A DNA stretch of 64,000 nucleotides, taken from positions 1-64,000 of the forward strand of contig DDUV01000081.1 in assembly GCA_002344975.1 (NCBI GenBank), read 5' to 3'. This DNA is from Saprospiraceae bacterium UBA2329 (lineage in GTDB: Bacteria; Bacteroidota; Bacteroidia; Chitinophagales; Saprospiraceae). Below are positions 16,069-24,772 of the stretch, piece by piece. The notes under the pieces are model-generated. The model had not been told where the DNA came from. It searched no databases and saw only the letters and a program-made list of their open reading frames with translations. The first letter of the stretch is position 1, and every line of letters begins with the position of its first letter. A program made the position numbers and the translations under genes.

Positions 16069-16117
16069 AGTGAAGGGGTGAATCCGCCGGATACAATTTC
16101 GTAGTCACCCCTTCACT
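16069..16117 (-). terminator. hairpin downstream of the HMG-CoA synthase gene
   Basis: Perfect 13-bp arms (AGTGAAGGGGTGA, 16069-16081, and its complement at 16105-16117) enclose a 23-nt loop. It starts 17 bp after the stop codon at 16134. No clear T-run follows on the minus strand, so it may act as a transcript-stabilising 3' hairpin. Confidence 0.5.
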
Positions 16118-16133
16118 ATACTATTTCAAAGCA

Positions 16134-17729
16134 TTACTTGGCTGCAATTTCTTCCATCACAACCGCCTCCGCAACTTCCACCTCCGCCGGCACAAAGTGA
16201 TAATACCGCGCGCCGGTTTTGTTGCCTTGCTGTGAGATATGATGCAGGGCAAACTCAGCTTCGGGCGCCATCACGCTGGTTTTGGTGCGACCCCGGTGCA
16301 GGTTTTCGTACGTTTTGTAATCAATGACTGTGCGGCAGTCGAGTTGCTGTTGTATGCCGATGCCGGCTGCAATGCTGCGCCATTCCGGCTGGAGTACTCC
16401 TTCAAATACCTTGCTTTTGGAGCCGCTGCCGTAGCCGAAAAAGCCGAACATGCTGCCGGTCATGTCTTCGGGCTGCCCTGCCGCGCGCTCCAATGCAGAA
16501 GCCAGCGCCAAGAAAATGGAGCAGGAATACACATTGCCCACATGGCTCGAAGCCCACTGAGACGGATCTACCCGTTCTTTGATAAGAGCCTGATAATCTT
16601 TTGTTTTGGTAATAAGCCGCAAGAATTCTTCGTAAGCTTTGTTGTATGCATTTTTGTCGTCAAAGTCGGCAGGGTCGGGTTCCTGCAAGCCGTTGATCTC
16701 AGCCCAGCCGGCCCAGGAGCCGTCGCGTTGCTTTTCCAACATGAACAATTCTGAAAACATGCGCTTGCCGTGAAAAGCATACGGCAGGTGGAAGATCAGG
16801 CGGCTCCAGCGGTCTAAGATTTGAGCGCTTTCAGTCATGCCTCCGCGGGCTTCTTCCTGTTGGCGGAAGTGCTGGAACGCCTCCCGGATGCGATTTTGGT
16901 AGCACCAGTTGGAGTATGGACCGTCAAAAGTGGGCGTGTCTTTGCGCACGCTGAACGCCTCGTCGTTTTCGTCCAGAAGGCCATGTACCTCTAATGTTTC
17001 GGGGAGTTTGGCCAGGATTTTTTCTGCATCCATTTCTTTTAAACCAGCCAACTGGAGCACTTCCTGCACCAATTGCAGTTTGGAAACAGACTTTTTAGGT
17101 TTGAAAAAATCATGCACGCTGCGGGTTCCCACGCCCCAAGTGGAGCCAATGACCATCAGGCGGGGAGCATGTTTCACCAGTAAGGCCATAGCTCCGGCGC
17201 CCTGCGTGTATTCGCCCGAAGAGGCAAGTTCGTACTTGGCCACATCGCTCGCTACCACAATGCCGATGCGATTTTGGTCGCCGCGCACCCAGTCCACCGT
17301 ATTGTGCAGGGCATCCACCGCGCCCACACAGGCGAAGGTGAGGTCCACCACATCGCAGTGCAGGAAGCAATCGGGGCCGTACTGTGCGCGGTAGTGGCGG
17401 CGCAGCATTTCCAAAATATAAGTGGCAGTGGGCTTGGCGCCGTCGAGTGCGCTTTCGGTGCCGAGGTAAATGCGTCCTATCCTGCGCGGGTCCAATTCGT
17501 TCTGGTCTATGAGTTGTTTCACAGCATTGGCCGCCAGGGTGGCAGCATCTTCGTGGGCATCGGCCACCGCCATATCTATGAGTCCCAGCCCGTGACGGAG
17601 CTTGTCGGGGTCAATATTTCTGGCTTTCGCCAGATCGGCGATGGGCAGGTAGAGCTTTGGAATATAAACGCTGAGATCGTCTATACCCACTGAGGCAGAG
17701 GTGAAAATGTGGTTGGAAGGAGACTGCAT
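16134..17729 (-). CDS. hydroxymethylglutaryl-CoA synthase family protein
   Basis: Thiolase-fold enzyme expected to condense acetyl-CoA with acetoacetyl-CoA to HMG-CoA for the mevalonate route to isoprenoids. The nucleophile is Cys134 in VDLTFACVGAVDALHN. Nearby landmarks include IGRIYLGTESALDGAKPTA and the C-terminal SSHVGNVYSCSIFLALASAL. The product has 531 residues, longer than the usual 380-470, with extra material between residues about 230 and 340. The ATG at 17729 is used; a frame open to 17825 adds a hydrophobic stretch inside the divergent promoter region. No other mevalonate gene is in the window. It is divergent from the metalloprotease. A PksG-type HMG-ACP synthase role is less likely, as no polyketide genes are near. 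Confidence 0.85.
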   Translation of the reverse strand: MQSPSNHIFTSASVGIDDLSVYIPKLYLPIADLAKARNIDPDKLRHGLGLIDMAVADAHEDAATLAANAVKQLIDQNELDPRRIGRIYLGTESALDGAKPTATYILEMLRRHYRAQYGPDCFLHCDVVDLTFACVGAVDALHNTVDWVRGDQNRIGIVVASDVAKYELASSGEYTQGAGAMALLVKHAPRLMVIGSTWGVGTRSVHDFFKPKKSVSKLQLVQEVLQLAGLKEMDAEKILAKLPETLEVHGLLDENDEAFSVRKDTPTFDGPYSNWCYQNRIREAFQHFRQQEEARGGMTESAQILDRWSRLIFHLPYAFHGKRMFSELFMLEKQRDGSWAGWAEINGLQEPDPADFDDKNAYNKAYEEFLRLITKTKDYQALIKERVDPSQWASSHVGNVYSCSIFLALASALERAAGQPEDMTGSMFGFFGYGSGSKSKVFEGVLQPEWRSIAAGIGIQQQLDCRTVIDYKTYENLHRGRTKTSVMAPEAEFALHHISQQGNKTGARYYHFVPAEVEVAEAVVMEEIAAK

Positions 17730-17837
17730 GGCCTTTTTGTTTTTGATACAAAATGACAAACCAAACAAGAAAGCAGTCGGTATGTTGCGGAAGAAGCTTG
17801 GGAATTTTCTAATTTCGGCGCTCAAAATCTACATACC

Positions 17838-20267
17838 ATGCGTTTCTTTCTGCTTCTTTCGCTGGCTGTTGCCTTCAGCGCCAACCTCGCCGCGCAGACC
17901 TCCATTTCTTCCAAAACTGCCGGTATGAAAGCCTTCGACGGTTATTTTCGGTTTTATTGGGATGAAAAAGAGGGCCGTATCTGGCTGGAAATCAATCGTT
18001 GGGATGAAGAGATTTTGTACGTCAATTCCTTAGCTGCCGGTGTGGGTTCCAATGACATCGGCTTGGACCGCAATCAACTGGGCGATACCCGCATTGTCAA
18101 GTTTCACAGGGTTGGCCCCAAAATCCTGCTCGTACAACCCAACTACGATTTCCGTGCCGTCAGCAACAACGCCGACGAGCGCCGCTCTGTAGCCGATGCC
18201 TTTGCACAGTCTGCCATCTGGGGTTTCAAGGTCGAAGCAGAAGAAAACGGCCGCGTGCTGGTGGACTTCACCCCCTTTCTGCTGCGGGATGCGCACGGCG
18301 TGGTTGCCCGGCTCAAGTCCTCCAATCAGGGCACTTACCGCGTCGAAGACAGTCGCTCGGCCATTTACATGGAACGCACCAAAAACTTCCCGAAAAACAG
18401 CGAATTTGAAGCTGCCGTCACCTTCACCGGCGAAGGAGCCGGCGCCTGGCTCCGCTCAGTAGCGCCCACGCCCGAATCCATCACTGTGCGCATGCACCAC
18501 TCGCTCATCGAACTGCCCGATGCCGGCTACAAACCCCGCGCTTACGACCCGCGCTCTGGTTACTATGCCATTCAGTATCAAGATTATGCAACGCCCATAG
18601 ACCAGCCTTTGGTCAAGCGTTTCATCGCCCGCCACCGTTTAGAAAAGAAAGACCCGAACGCCAAAATCAGCGAGGCAGTAGAACCCATCGTATATTATTT
18701 GGACCGCGGCGCGCCCGAACCCATCAAATCGGCCCTCATGGAAGGCGCCGCCTGGTGGAATCAGGCTTTTGAGGCGGCAGGGTATAAAAATGCCTTTCAG
18801 GTGAAAGAACTGCCCGCCGACGCCGACCCCCTCGACGTGCGCTACAATGTCATCAACTGGGTACACCGCTCCACGCGCGGCTGGTCTTACGGCAGCACCG
18901 TTTCCGACCCCCGCACCGGCGAAATCATCAAAGGCCATGTTTTGCTCGGTTCTCTGCGGGTGCGCCAGGATTTTCTCATCGCGCAGGGCCTCATCGAAGC
19001 GTATGAAAAAGGTACGCAGCCCGATCCGCGCATGTTGCAAATGGCGCTGGCCCGCCTCCGTCAGCTCTCGGCGCACGAGGTAGGCCACACCATCGGCCTC
19101 ATGCACAACTACATCTCCAGCGTCAACGACCGCGCTTCGGTCATGGACTACCCGCACCCCTACATCACCCTCGATGCGCTGGGCAACCTCGACTTCAGCA
19201 AAGCCTACGCCACCGGTATCGGCGCTTGGGACAAACGTGCCGTTATCTATGGTTATCAGCACTTTCCGGCAGGTACCGACGAGACCAAAGCACTTCAGGA
19301 CATCCTCCGCGAAACCGAAAAAATGAACCTGCCTTACCTCACCGATCAGGATGCCCGCCCACAAGGCAGCGCGCATCCGCAGGCCCACCTCTGGGACAAC
19401 GGCGCATCCGCAGCTGCTGAATTGCGCCGCTTACTGGAAGTCAGGAAAACTGCTCTCGGCCGCTTCGGAGAACTCAACATTCCCACCGGCACGCCCATGG
19501 CCGATCTGGAGCGCGTACTCGTGCCGCTCTATCTGGCACATCGCTATCAGGTGGAGGCTGCTGCCAAAGTCGTGGGTGGCGTACAGTACAGCTACGCCAT
19601 GCGCGGCGACGGCCAAACGCCCGCCCTGCCTGTGGACGACAAGCTCCAGCGCGATGCTCTGGCAGCCCTGCTCCTCACCCTCGATCCCAAAAACTTAGCC
19701 CTGCCCGAAAGCATCCTTCGCAATCTGCCTCCGCAGCCGCCGCTCTATCCCCGCGACCGCGAACTGTTCAAAACCCAAACCGGCCTCGTTTTCGATCCCA
19801 TTGCTGCCGCGCAAAGTTCGGCCTCGTTCAGCATCGAACTGCTGCTACACCCCGAACGCCTCGCCCGCATGATCGAACACCGCGCCCGCGACCCTAAACG
19901 CTTGTCGGTCAATGATATGATGGACCAAATTCTCTCGGCGGTGAAAGTGCAAAAAGCGCAAACGCCCTTTGAGCAGGAAATAGCCCGCGCCAACGAAAAA
20001 CTCGTTTTCAATCGGCTCATGCAATTGGCCGGAGACACAGGCACAGCGCCGCAAGTATCGGCCATCGCGCTGTTCAAACTCAATGAAATGGAGAAACGCC
20101 TCGAACAGCAGGCCGGTTATGCCGACGACGTGGATCAGGGCGCACACTACACTTGGCTCTTGCATCAGTTGCGCCGCTTCCGCGAAAACCCTTCCATCTT
20201 CAAGTTGCCGCCCGCTCCCGTCCTGCCCGACGGCGCGCCCATCGGCTGTGGGCATGAGGGACATTGA
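17838..20267 (+). CDS. large secreted zinc metalloprotease (DUF5117/DUF5118/DUF4953 type)
   Basis: The 809-residue product has a signal peptide (FFLLLSLAVAFSANLAAQ). A long N-terminal region (GYFRFYWDEKEGRIWLEI, VNSLAAGVGSNDIGLDRNQL) is typical of DUF5118/DUF5117. The catalytic motif is an extended zinc site, SAHEVGHTIGLMHNY, with ligands His413, His417 and His423 and catalytic Glu414. The Met-turn candidate is SVMDYPHPY. A helical C-terminal domain follows. The family is abundant in Bacteroidota and probably acts in the periplasm or outside the cell. No type IX sorting domain is seen at the C-terminus. A weak promoter match, TAATTTCG, lies at 17810-17817. Confidence 0.9.
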   Translation: MRFFLLLSLAVAFSANLAAQTSISSKTAGMKAFDGYFRFYWDEKEGRIWLEINRWDEEILYVNSLAAGVGSNDIGLDRNQLGDTRIVKFHRVGPKILLVQPNYDFRAVSNNADERRSVADAFAQSAIWGFKVEAEENGRVLVDFTPFLLRDAHGVVARLKSSNQGTYRVEDSRSAIYMERTKNFPKNSEFEAAVTFTGEGAGAWLRSVAPTPESITVRMHHSLIELPDAGYKPRAYDPRSGYYAIQYQDYATPIDQPLVKRFIARHRLEKKDPNAKISEAVEPIVYYLDRGAPEPIKSALMEGAAWWNQAFEAAGYKNAFQVKELPADADPLDVRYNVINWVHRSTRGWSYGSTVSDPRTGEIIKGHVLLGSLRVRQDFLIAQGLIEAYEKGTQPDPRMLQMALARLRQLSAHEVGHTIGLMHNYISSVNDRASVMDYPHPYITLDALGNLDFSKAYATGIGAWDKRAVIYGYQHFPAGTDETKALQDILRETEKMNLPYLTDQDARPQGSAHPQAHLWDNGASAAAELRRLLEVRKTALGRFGELNIPTGTPMADLERVLVPLYLAHRYQVEAAAKVVGGVQYSYAMRGDGQTPALPVDDKLQRDALAALLLTLDPKNLALPESILRNLPPQPPLYPRDRELFKTQTGLVFDPIAAAQSSASFSIELLLHPERLARMIEHRARDPKRLSVNDMMDQILSAVKVQKAQTPFEQEIARANEKLVFNRLMQLAGDTGTAPQVSAIALFKLNEMEKRLEQQAGYADDVDQGAHYTWLLHQLRRFRENPSIFKLPPAPVLPDGAPIGCGHEGH

Positions 20268-20332
20268 GGCGTTTACCTCGCGTTTGCCCTGCACTGTGAC
20301 CAACATCACCGCTTCCGCAAAACGAAATTTCG

Positions 20333-20340
20333 TACCTTTG
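20333..20340 (+). promoter_or_regulatory. TACCTTTG -7 element for trxB
   Basis: Exact consensus -7 element 30 bp upstream of the trxB ATG. No convincing TTTG lies at the expected -33 spacing, so upstream recognition is weak or uses another base pattern. Confidence 0.6.
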
Positions 20341-20370
20341 CGCCCGCAACCAAAAAAACAATAACACGAC

Positions 20371-21315
20371 ATGGCAACAACGCCCGAACATGTAAAATGC
20401 CTCATCATAGGCGCCGGCCCCGCCGGTTATACCGCAGCCGTTTATGCAGCCCGCGCCAACCTCTCTCCCGTGCTCTACACAGGAAAAGAACCCGGCGGCC
20501 AACTCATGATTACTACCGACGTGGAAAATTTTCCCGGCTACCCCGACGGCATCATGGGGCCTGAAATGATGGAAGACTTCCGCAAGCAGGCCGAGCGCTT
20601 CGGTACTGAGGTGCGTTACGAATTGATTGAAAAAGTGGACTTTACCGGCCCGGTTCACAAAGCCTGGACCGAAAGCGGCCACGAAATTCAGGCCGATTCC
20701 ATCATCATCGCCACCGGCGCCAGCGCCAAATGGATCGGCCTCGAATCCGAACAAACGCTGATGAACAAAGGTGTTTCGGCCTGCGCTGTATGCGACGGCT
20801 TTTTCTTCCGGGGCAAAGAAGTGGCCGTAGTGGGCGGCGGCGATACGGCTGCCGAAGAAGCTACCTACCTGTCCAAACTCTGCCCCAAAGTACACCTGCT
20901 GGTGCGCCGCGACGAGATGCGCGCTTCCAAAATCATGCAGGAACGCGTCAGCAACACGCCCAACATTGAAGTTCACTGGAATACCGAACCCCGCGAAATC
21001 CTCGGCGGAGATCATGTGACGGGCGTTCGTGTATGGAACAAAGTCACTCGGCAGGAAAGCGTCATTCCCGTCGAGGGCTTTTTCGTCGCCATCGGCCACA
21101 AGCCCAATACCGACATCTTCATGGGCTGGCTCGACATGGAAGACAGCGGCTACCTCATCACGCAGCCCGGCAGCACCCGCACCAATATCCCCGGCGTTTT
21201 TGCCTCCGGCGACGCACAGGATCACGTCTATCGCCAGGCCGTTACGGCGGCAGGCACCGGCTGCATGGCTGCCTTGGATGCCGAGCGCTATCTGGTAGAA
21301 AAAGGAATTGTTTAA
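20371..21315 (+). CDS. trxB: thioredoxin-disulfide reductase
   Basis: Cytosolic FAD/NADPH flavoenzyme of 314 residues that reduces thioredoxin. Visible features: FAD Rossmann motif IIGAGPAGYTAAVYAAR near the N-terminus, redox-active Cys138-Ala-Val-Cys141 in SACAVCDGFFF, NADPH motif VVGGGDTAAEEATYL, and C-terminal FAD loop FASGDAQDHVYRQAVTAAGTG. Length and motif order are normal for the low-molecular-weight class. It is transcribed alone, with a hairpin following the stop. Confidence 0.97.
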   Translation: MATTPEHVKCLIIGAGPAGYTAAVYAARANLSPVLYTGKEPGGQLMITTDVENFPGYPDGIMGPEMMEDFRKQAERFGTEVRYELIEKVDFTGPVHKAWTESGHEIQADSIIIATGASAKWIGLESEQTLMNKGVSACAVCDGFFFRGKEVAVVGGGDTAAEEATYLSKLCPKVHLLVRRDEMRASKIMQERVSNTPNIEVHWNTEPREILGGDHVTGVRVWNKVTRQESVIPVEGFFVAIGHKPNTDIFMGWLDMEDSGYLITQPGSTRTNIPGVFASGDAQDHVYRQAVTAAGTGCMAALDAERYLVEKGIV

Positions 21316-21328
21316 TACCCAATGAAGG

Positions 21329-21364
21329 GGTGGCTTGCATTGTACACGCACTGTGCAAGTCACC
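21329..21364 (+). terminator. hairpin after trxB
   Basis: GGTGGCTTGCA (21329-21339) pairs with TGCAAGTCACC (21354-21364) over 11 bp with one G-T pair and a 14-nt loop. No long T-run follows. It probably marks the 3' end of the trxB message. Confidence 0.5.
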
Positions 21365-21423
21365 GCCTTCCATATTCTCACCCCGGTTAAATCCATACTG
21401 CCTTATCCGGTGTTCTATGCCTC

Positions 21424-22491
21424 ATGGAATTTCCCGAACAGCCATACAGAAAGGGTAGGGGGGCGCAAATCAACACGCCCAACCCTTACCACCGCCATCA
21501 TGCCGACGAATCGCCTGATTCTCAGGAGGATTGGGAAGATTTGTATGAACTGCGCACTGAGTTCATCGAAGTACACCCCAAAACCATGCTCAACAAAGTG
21601 GACAGCCCCGACATCGGCGTCTGCTATTCCATGAATCCCTATCAGGGCTGCGAACACGGCTGCGTTTATTGTTACGCCCGCAACACGCACACCTACTGGG
21701 GCTACAGCGCCGGCGTGGATTTTGAACAAAAAATTTTGGTCAAAAAAGCTGCCCCGCAAGTGCTGGATGCCGAATTGCGCAAGCCTTCCTACCAGCCGCT
21801 GCCCATCATGCTGGCCGGCAATACGGATTGTTACCAACCGGCTGAAAGGCAGTTCGGCATTACCCGGCAGATTTTGGAAGTGCTGTGGAAACACCGCCAT
21901 CCCGTGGGATTGATTACCAAAAACAGCCTGATTCTGAGAGATTTGGACCTGTTGAAACAAATGGCCGAGCTTCGATTGGTCAAAGTTTCCGTTTCGCTCA
22001 CCACCCTCAGCGAAGACACCCGCCGCCTGCTCGAACCCCGCACTGCATCTGTGAAAAGCCGCCTGCACACCATCGAAACCTTAGCCGCTGCCGGAATTCC
22101 CGTCAACGTCATGCTGGCGCCCATTGTGCCCGGACTGACCGATCACGAATTGCTCGCCATGGCCGAACAGGTCGCCCTGCGCGGCGCATCTTCCATCGGT
22201 TATCAGGTAGTGCGCCTCAATGGAGATGTGGCTGCTATTTTTGAAGACTGGGTACGCAAAGCCATGCCCGACAGGGCCGAGCGCATCCTCCATCGCATTC
22301 AGGATTGTCACGGCGGCCAGTTAAACGACAACCGCTTCGGTACCCGTATGCGCGGCGAAGGTCAGATTGCCGACATCATTGCACAGCAGTACCGCTTGGC
22401 CAAACGCCTGTATTTCAGCGATAAAAGCATCCCGCCTTATGATTTTGAACTGTTCAGGCAGTTGAAAAACCCGCAGTTGAAGTTGTTTTAA
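21424..22491 (+). CDS. PA0069-family radical SAM protein
   Basis: The 355-residue protein carries the radical SAM cluster motif CEHGCVYCYA (Cys76, Cys80, Cys83). The surrounding sequence (SMNPYQGC, then RNTHTYWGYSAGVDFE and KILVKK) is characteristic of the PA0069/Rv2578c group, distantly related to spore photoproduct lyase. The true reaction of the group is not known to me; repair or modification of nucleic acid has been suggested. Its stop overlaps the stop of the convergent DinB-like gene by 4 bp. Confidence 0.9.
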   Translation: MEFPEQPYRKGRGAQINTPNPYHRHHADESPDSQEDWEDLYELRTEFIEVHPKTMLNKVDSPDIGVCYSMNPYQGCEHGCVYCYARNTHTYWGYSAGVDFEQKILVKKAAPQVLDAELRKPSYQPLPIMLAGNTDCYQPAERQFGITRQILEVLWKHRHPVGLITKNSLILRDLDLLKQMAELRLVKVSVSLTTLSEDTRRLLEPRTASVKSRLHTIETLAAAGIPVNVMLAPIVPGLTDHELLAMAEQVALRGASSIGYQVVRLNGDVAAIFEDWVRKAMPDRAERILHRIQDCHGGQLNDNRFGTRMRGEGQIADIIAQQYRLAKRLYFSDKSIPPYDFELFRQLKNPQLKLF

Positions 22492-22961
22492 ACGGCCATC
22501 ATCTTCTTTATCAGCACCACCTGCCCCAGATGGTAATAGCCGTGCTCTATCATCACGTCTATATTCCTTTGGAAATCACCGTATTCAGGCTTTACAAAAC
22601 CCTCCGCCAATCTCGAATCAGACATCTGCTCAATGGCTTGCGCAAACGCCTCCGCATCCGTCAGAAACAGATCGCGCAGCGCCAGCCAATCCTCTTCCGA
22701 TTCCACCGGCTTCATGTCAAAGCTGTATTTGTCGCGTATTTCCAGGGGCCCGCCCCGAAACACCTGCAACACCCCGGCAATGTAGTAGTGAATGTGAAAA
22801 GTTAGCTGTGCAATGGTATTGAGGTTGCCCACTTTGCGGGTAGCCTGTTCCCAACTGAGTTCCGACAGTTGCGCTTTGTAATTCGTGCCGGTCACCCAGG
22901 CGCCGCTCAGGAATACTTCTCTGAATCTTTCGGCGAGTTTGGCTGCGGTGTTTGTTTGCAT
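22488..22961 (-). CDS. DinB-like (four-helix, metal-binding) protein
   Basis: The 157-residue protein has the DinB/YfiT-like helical fold. Candidate metal ligands are His56 or His58 (QLTFHIHYYIAG) and His140/His144 (IEHGYYHLGQ). Members are small-thiol-dependent transferases or of unknown function. DNA-damage induction is a property of the founding member only. No operon partner; it converges on the radical SAM gene with a 4-bp overlap. Confidence 0.78.
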   Translation of the reverse strand: MQTNTAAKLAERFREVFLSGAWVTGTNYKAQLSELSWEQATRKVGNLNTIAQLTFHIHYYIAGVLQVFRGGPLEIRDKYSFDMKPVESEEDWLALRDLFLTDAEAFAQAIEQMSDSRLAEGFVKPEYGDFQRNIDVMIEHGYYHLGQVVLIKKMMAV

Positions 22962-23140
22962 TTTGAACGTTTTATCGTGTTTTTTGAAAATCGCGCATCT
23001 TTGTTTTTCAGTACATTGCCTCAGCCCAACACCCGAAAGTCAGGCATAGTTGACTGATTTATTGATAATCATTTACTGCACCTTCTGATCTTATGCTGAA
23101 TATGCCCCGGCAATTATAACTGATGCTGTTTGACTTTCAC

Positions 23141-23148
23141 TATCTTTG
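23141..23148 (+). promoter_or_regulatory. TATCTTTG -7 element for the fucosidase gene
   Basis: Matches TAnnTTTG and lies 23 bp upstream of the preferred ATG at 23172. This favours 23172 over the ATG at 23130, which would be upstream of the transcript start. Confidence 0.55.
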
Positions 23149-23171
23149 TAGTGAGGCAAAAAAAGAAATAT

Positions 23172-24617
23172 ATGAAATCAGCTATTCTTGTATTCATGCT
23201 CGGCTGTGCTGTCGTGTTATATTCCCAGAACGAGGTCAAACCGCCCGCACCAGTGTTTCCGATTCCATCGGCGGCGCAAATGGCCTGGCATCAAATGGAA
23301 ATGAATGCCTTTGTGCATTTTACAACCAATACCTTTACCGGAAAAGAATGGGGCTTTGGCGATGAAAACCCTGGTATTTTCAATCCTGCCCAAGCCAATG
23401 TGCAACAATGGATCAACATCTTTCAAAAAGCCGGTTTCAGGGGCGTTATTCTCACTGCAAAGCATCACGACGGTTTTTGCTTGTGGCCTTCTACATACAC
23501 ACATCATTCTGTCGTCAACAGTCCATACAAAGGCGGTAAAGGAGATATTGTAATGGAGGTAGCAGAAGGATGTAAAAGATATGGTCTGAAAATGGGAGTA
23601 TATTTATCGCCCTGGGACAGAAATCACGCCCGGTATGGAACTCCGGAGTATGTGGATTATTACAGAAATCAACTGAAAGAACTGATTGCTGATTATGGCC
23701 CTTTCTTTGAAATATGGTTTGACGGCGCAAATGGCGGAGACGGGTATTATGGAGGTGCAAAGGACACAAGAAAAATTGATGGGCGAACTTATTACGATTG
23801 GCCGGGAACCATCAATATGGTTAATAAAATAAACCCCAATGTGATATTTTTCAGCGATGCCGGCCCGGGCTGTCGTTGGGTTGGCAACGAAAAAGGGGTT
23901 GCCGGTGAAACAAACTGGAACACCATTTCTGTGGATACGCTGTATGCCGGAAAACCCAATATTGAACAACTGCTCAACACGGGATCAGAAGATGGTACAA
24001 GTTGGGTGCCTGCTGAGGTGGATGTATCTATTCGACCGGGGTGGTTTTATCATCAAGAAGAAGATTCGCAGGTGAAAACGCCGGAAAAATTGTTTGAAAT
24101 CTACCTTTCGTCGGTGGGAAGAGGGGCGGTTCTTTTACTTAATGTTCCTCCCGACCGCCGGGGCTTGATTCACGAAAATGATATTCAATCGCTAAAGGGC
24201 TTCCGCAGGATTTTAGACCGCACATTTAAAATCAATCTTGCCCAAAAGGCATCAGTGCGGGCAAGCAGCCATCGGGGAAATCATCCATTATTTGCGCCGA
24301 AAAACCTGCTGGACGACGACTTTGATTCCTATTGGGCCACTGAGGATAACGAAACCACTGCAAATGTTGAAATTACCCTGAAATCTGAAAGGACCCTCCA
24401 ATACATCGAGTTGCAGGAATACATAAAACTTGGCCAGCGTGTGAAATCATTTTCGGTTGAGGCTTGGCTTAATAATCAATGGCAAACGGTAGCAACAGGC
24501 ACAACGATTGGATACAAGTGCATTTTACCATTGAATTCCATAAAAACTGCTCAATTGAAAATCACTTTTAGGGATTCAAAGGCATGCCTTGCCATTTCGA
24601 AGATTTCAATTTACTGA
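23172..24617 (+). CDS. alpha-L-fucosidase, GH29, with C-terminal discoidin-like domain
   Basis: Exported glycosidase of 481 residues that should release L-fucose from glycans. A signal peptide (SAILVFMLGCAVVLYSQ) opens the protein. The GH29 barrel spans about residues 30-345 with landmarks VHFTTNTFTGKEWGFGDE, AKHHDGFCLWPS and YLSPWDRNHARYGTPEYVDY. The nucleophile Asp184 is in FEIWFDGANGG. The C-terminal region, about 355-481 (VRASSHRGNHPLFAPKNLLD, then YIELQEYIKLGQRVKSFSVE), looks like an F5/8 type C carbohydrate-binding module. No SusC/SusD pair is nearby, so it is not in a visible polysaccharide-utilisation locus. Its composition is more AT-rich than its neighbours. Confidence 0.92.
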   Translation: MKSAILVFMLGCAVVLYSQNEVKPPAPVFPIPSAAQMAWHQMEMNAFVHFTTNTFTGKEWGFGDENPGIFNPAQANVQQWINIFQKAGFRGVILTAKHHDGFCLWPSTYTHHSVVNSPYKGGKGDIVMEVAEGCKRYGLKMGVYLSPWDRNHARYGTPEYVDYYRNQLKELIADYGPFFEIWFDGANGGDGYYGGAKDTRKIDGRTYYDWPGTINMVNKINPNVIFFSDAGPGCRWVGNEKGVAGETNWNTISVDTLYAGKPNIEQLLNTGSEDGTSWVPAEVDVSIRPGWFYHQEEDSQVKTPEKLFEIYLSSVGRGAVLLLNVPPDRRGLIHENDIQSLKGFRRILDRTFKINLAQKASVRASSHRGNHPLFAPKNLLDDDFDSYWATEDNETTANVEITLKSERTLQYIELQEYIKLGQRVKSFSVEAWLNNQWQTVATGTTIGYKCILPLNSIKTAQLKITFRDSKACLAISKISIY

Positions 24618-24640
24618 GCAATGGCGCAATCGCCGTTCCC

Positions 24641-24680
24641 ACCTGCAGCTTGCAGCCTGTAGCTCACGGCTTGCAGCTAT
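24641..24680 (+). repeat. dispersed AGCTTGCAG-type intergenic repeat, copy 2
   Basis: Contains AGCTTGCAGCCTG, then TGTAGCTCACGGCTTGCAGC. An 18-base core (24661-24678) is identical to 51436-51453. It lies between the fucosidase stop and the aspS promoter. Confidence 0.65.
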
Positions 24681-24723
24681 TGACAAAACCTAAAATATAT
24701 AAAACAAAAACCCCCTCATTCCT

Positions 24724-24731
24724 TACCTTTG
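24724..24731 (+). promoter_or_regulatory. TACCTTTG -7 element for aspS
   Basis: Exact consensus, 42 bp before the aspS ATG and downstream of repeat copy 2. Confidence 0.6.
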
Positions 24732-24772
24732 CGCCGCTATTCAAAAAATCACTTTTGCAAAAGTAACACACC

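Noticed and set aside
20200..21396. 398-residue frame antisense to trxB
   Set aside because: trxB is certain by motif and length; the antisense frame has no family features.
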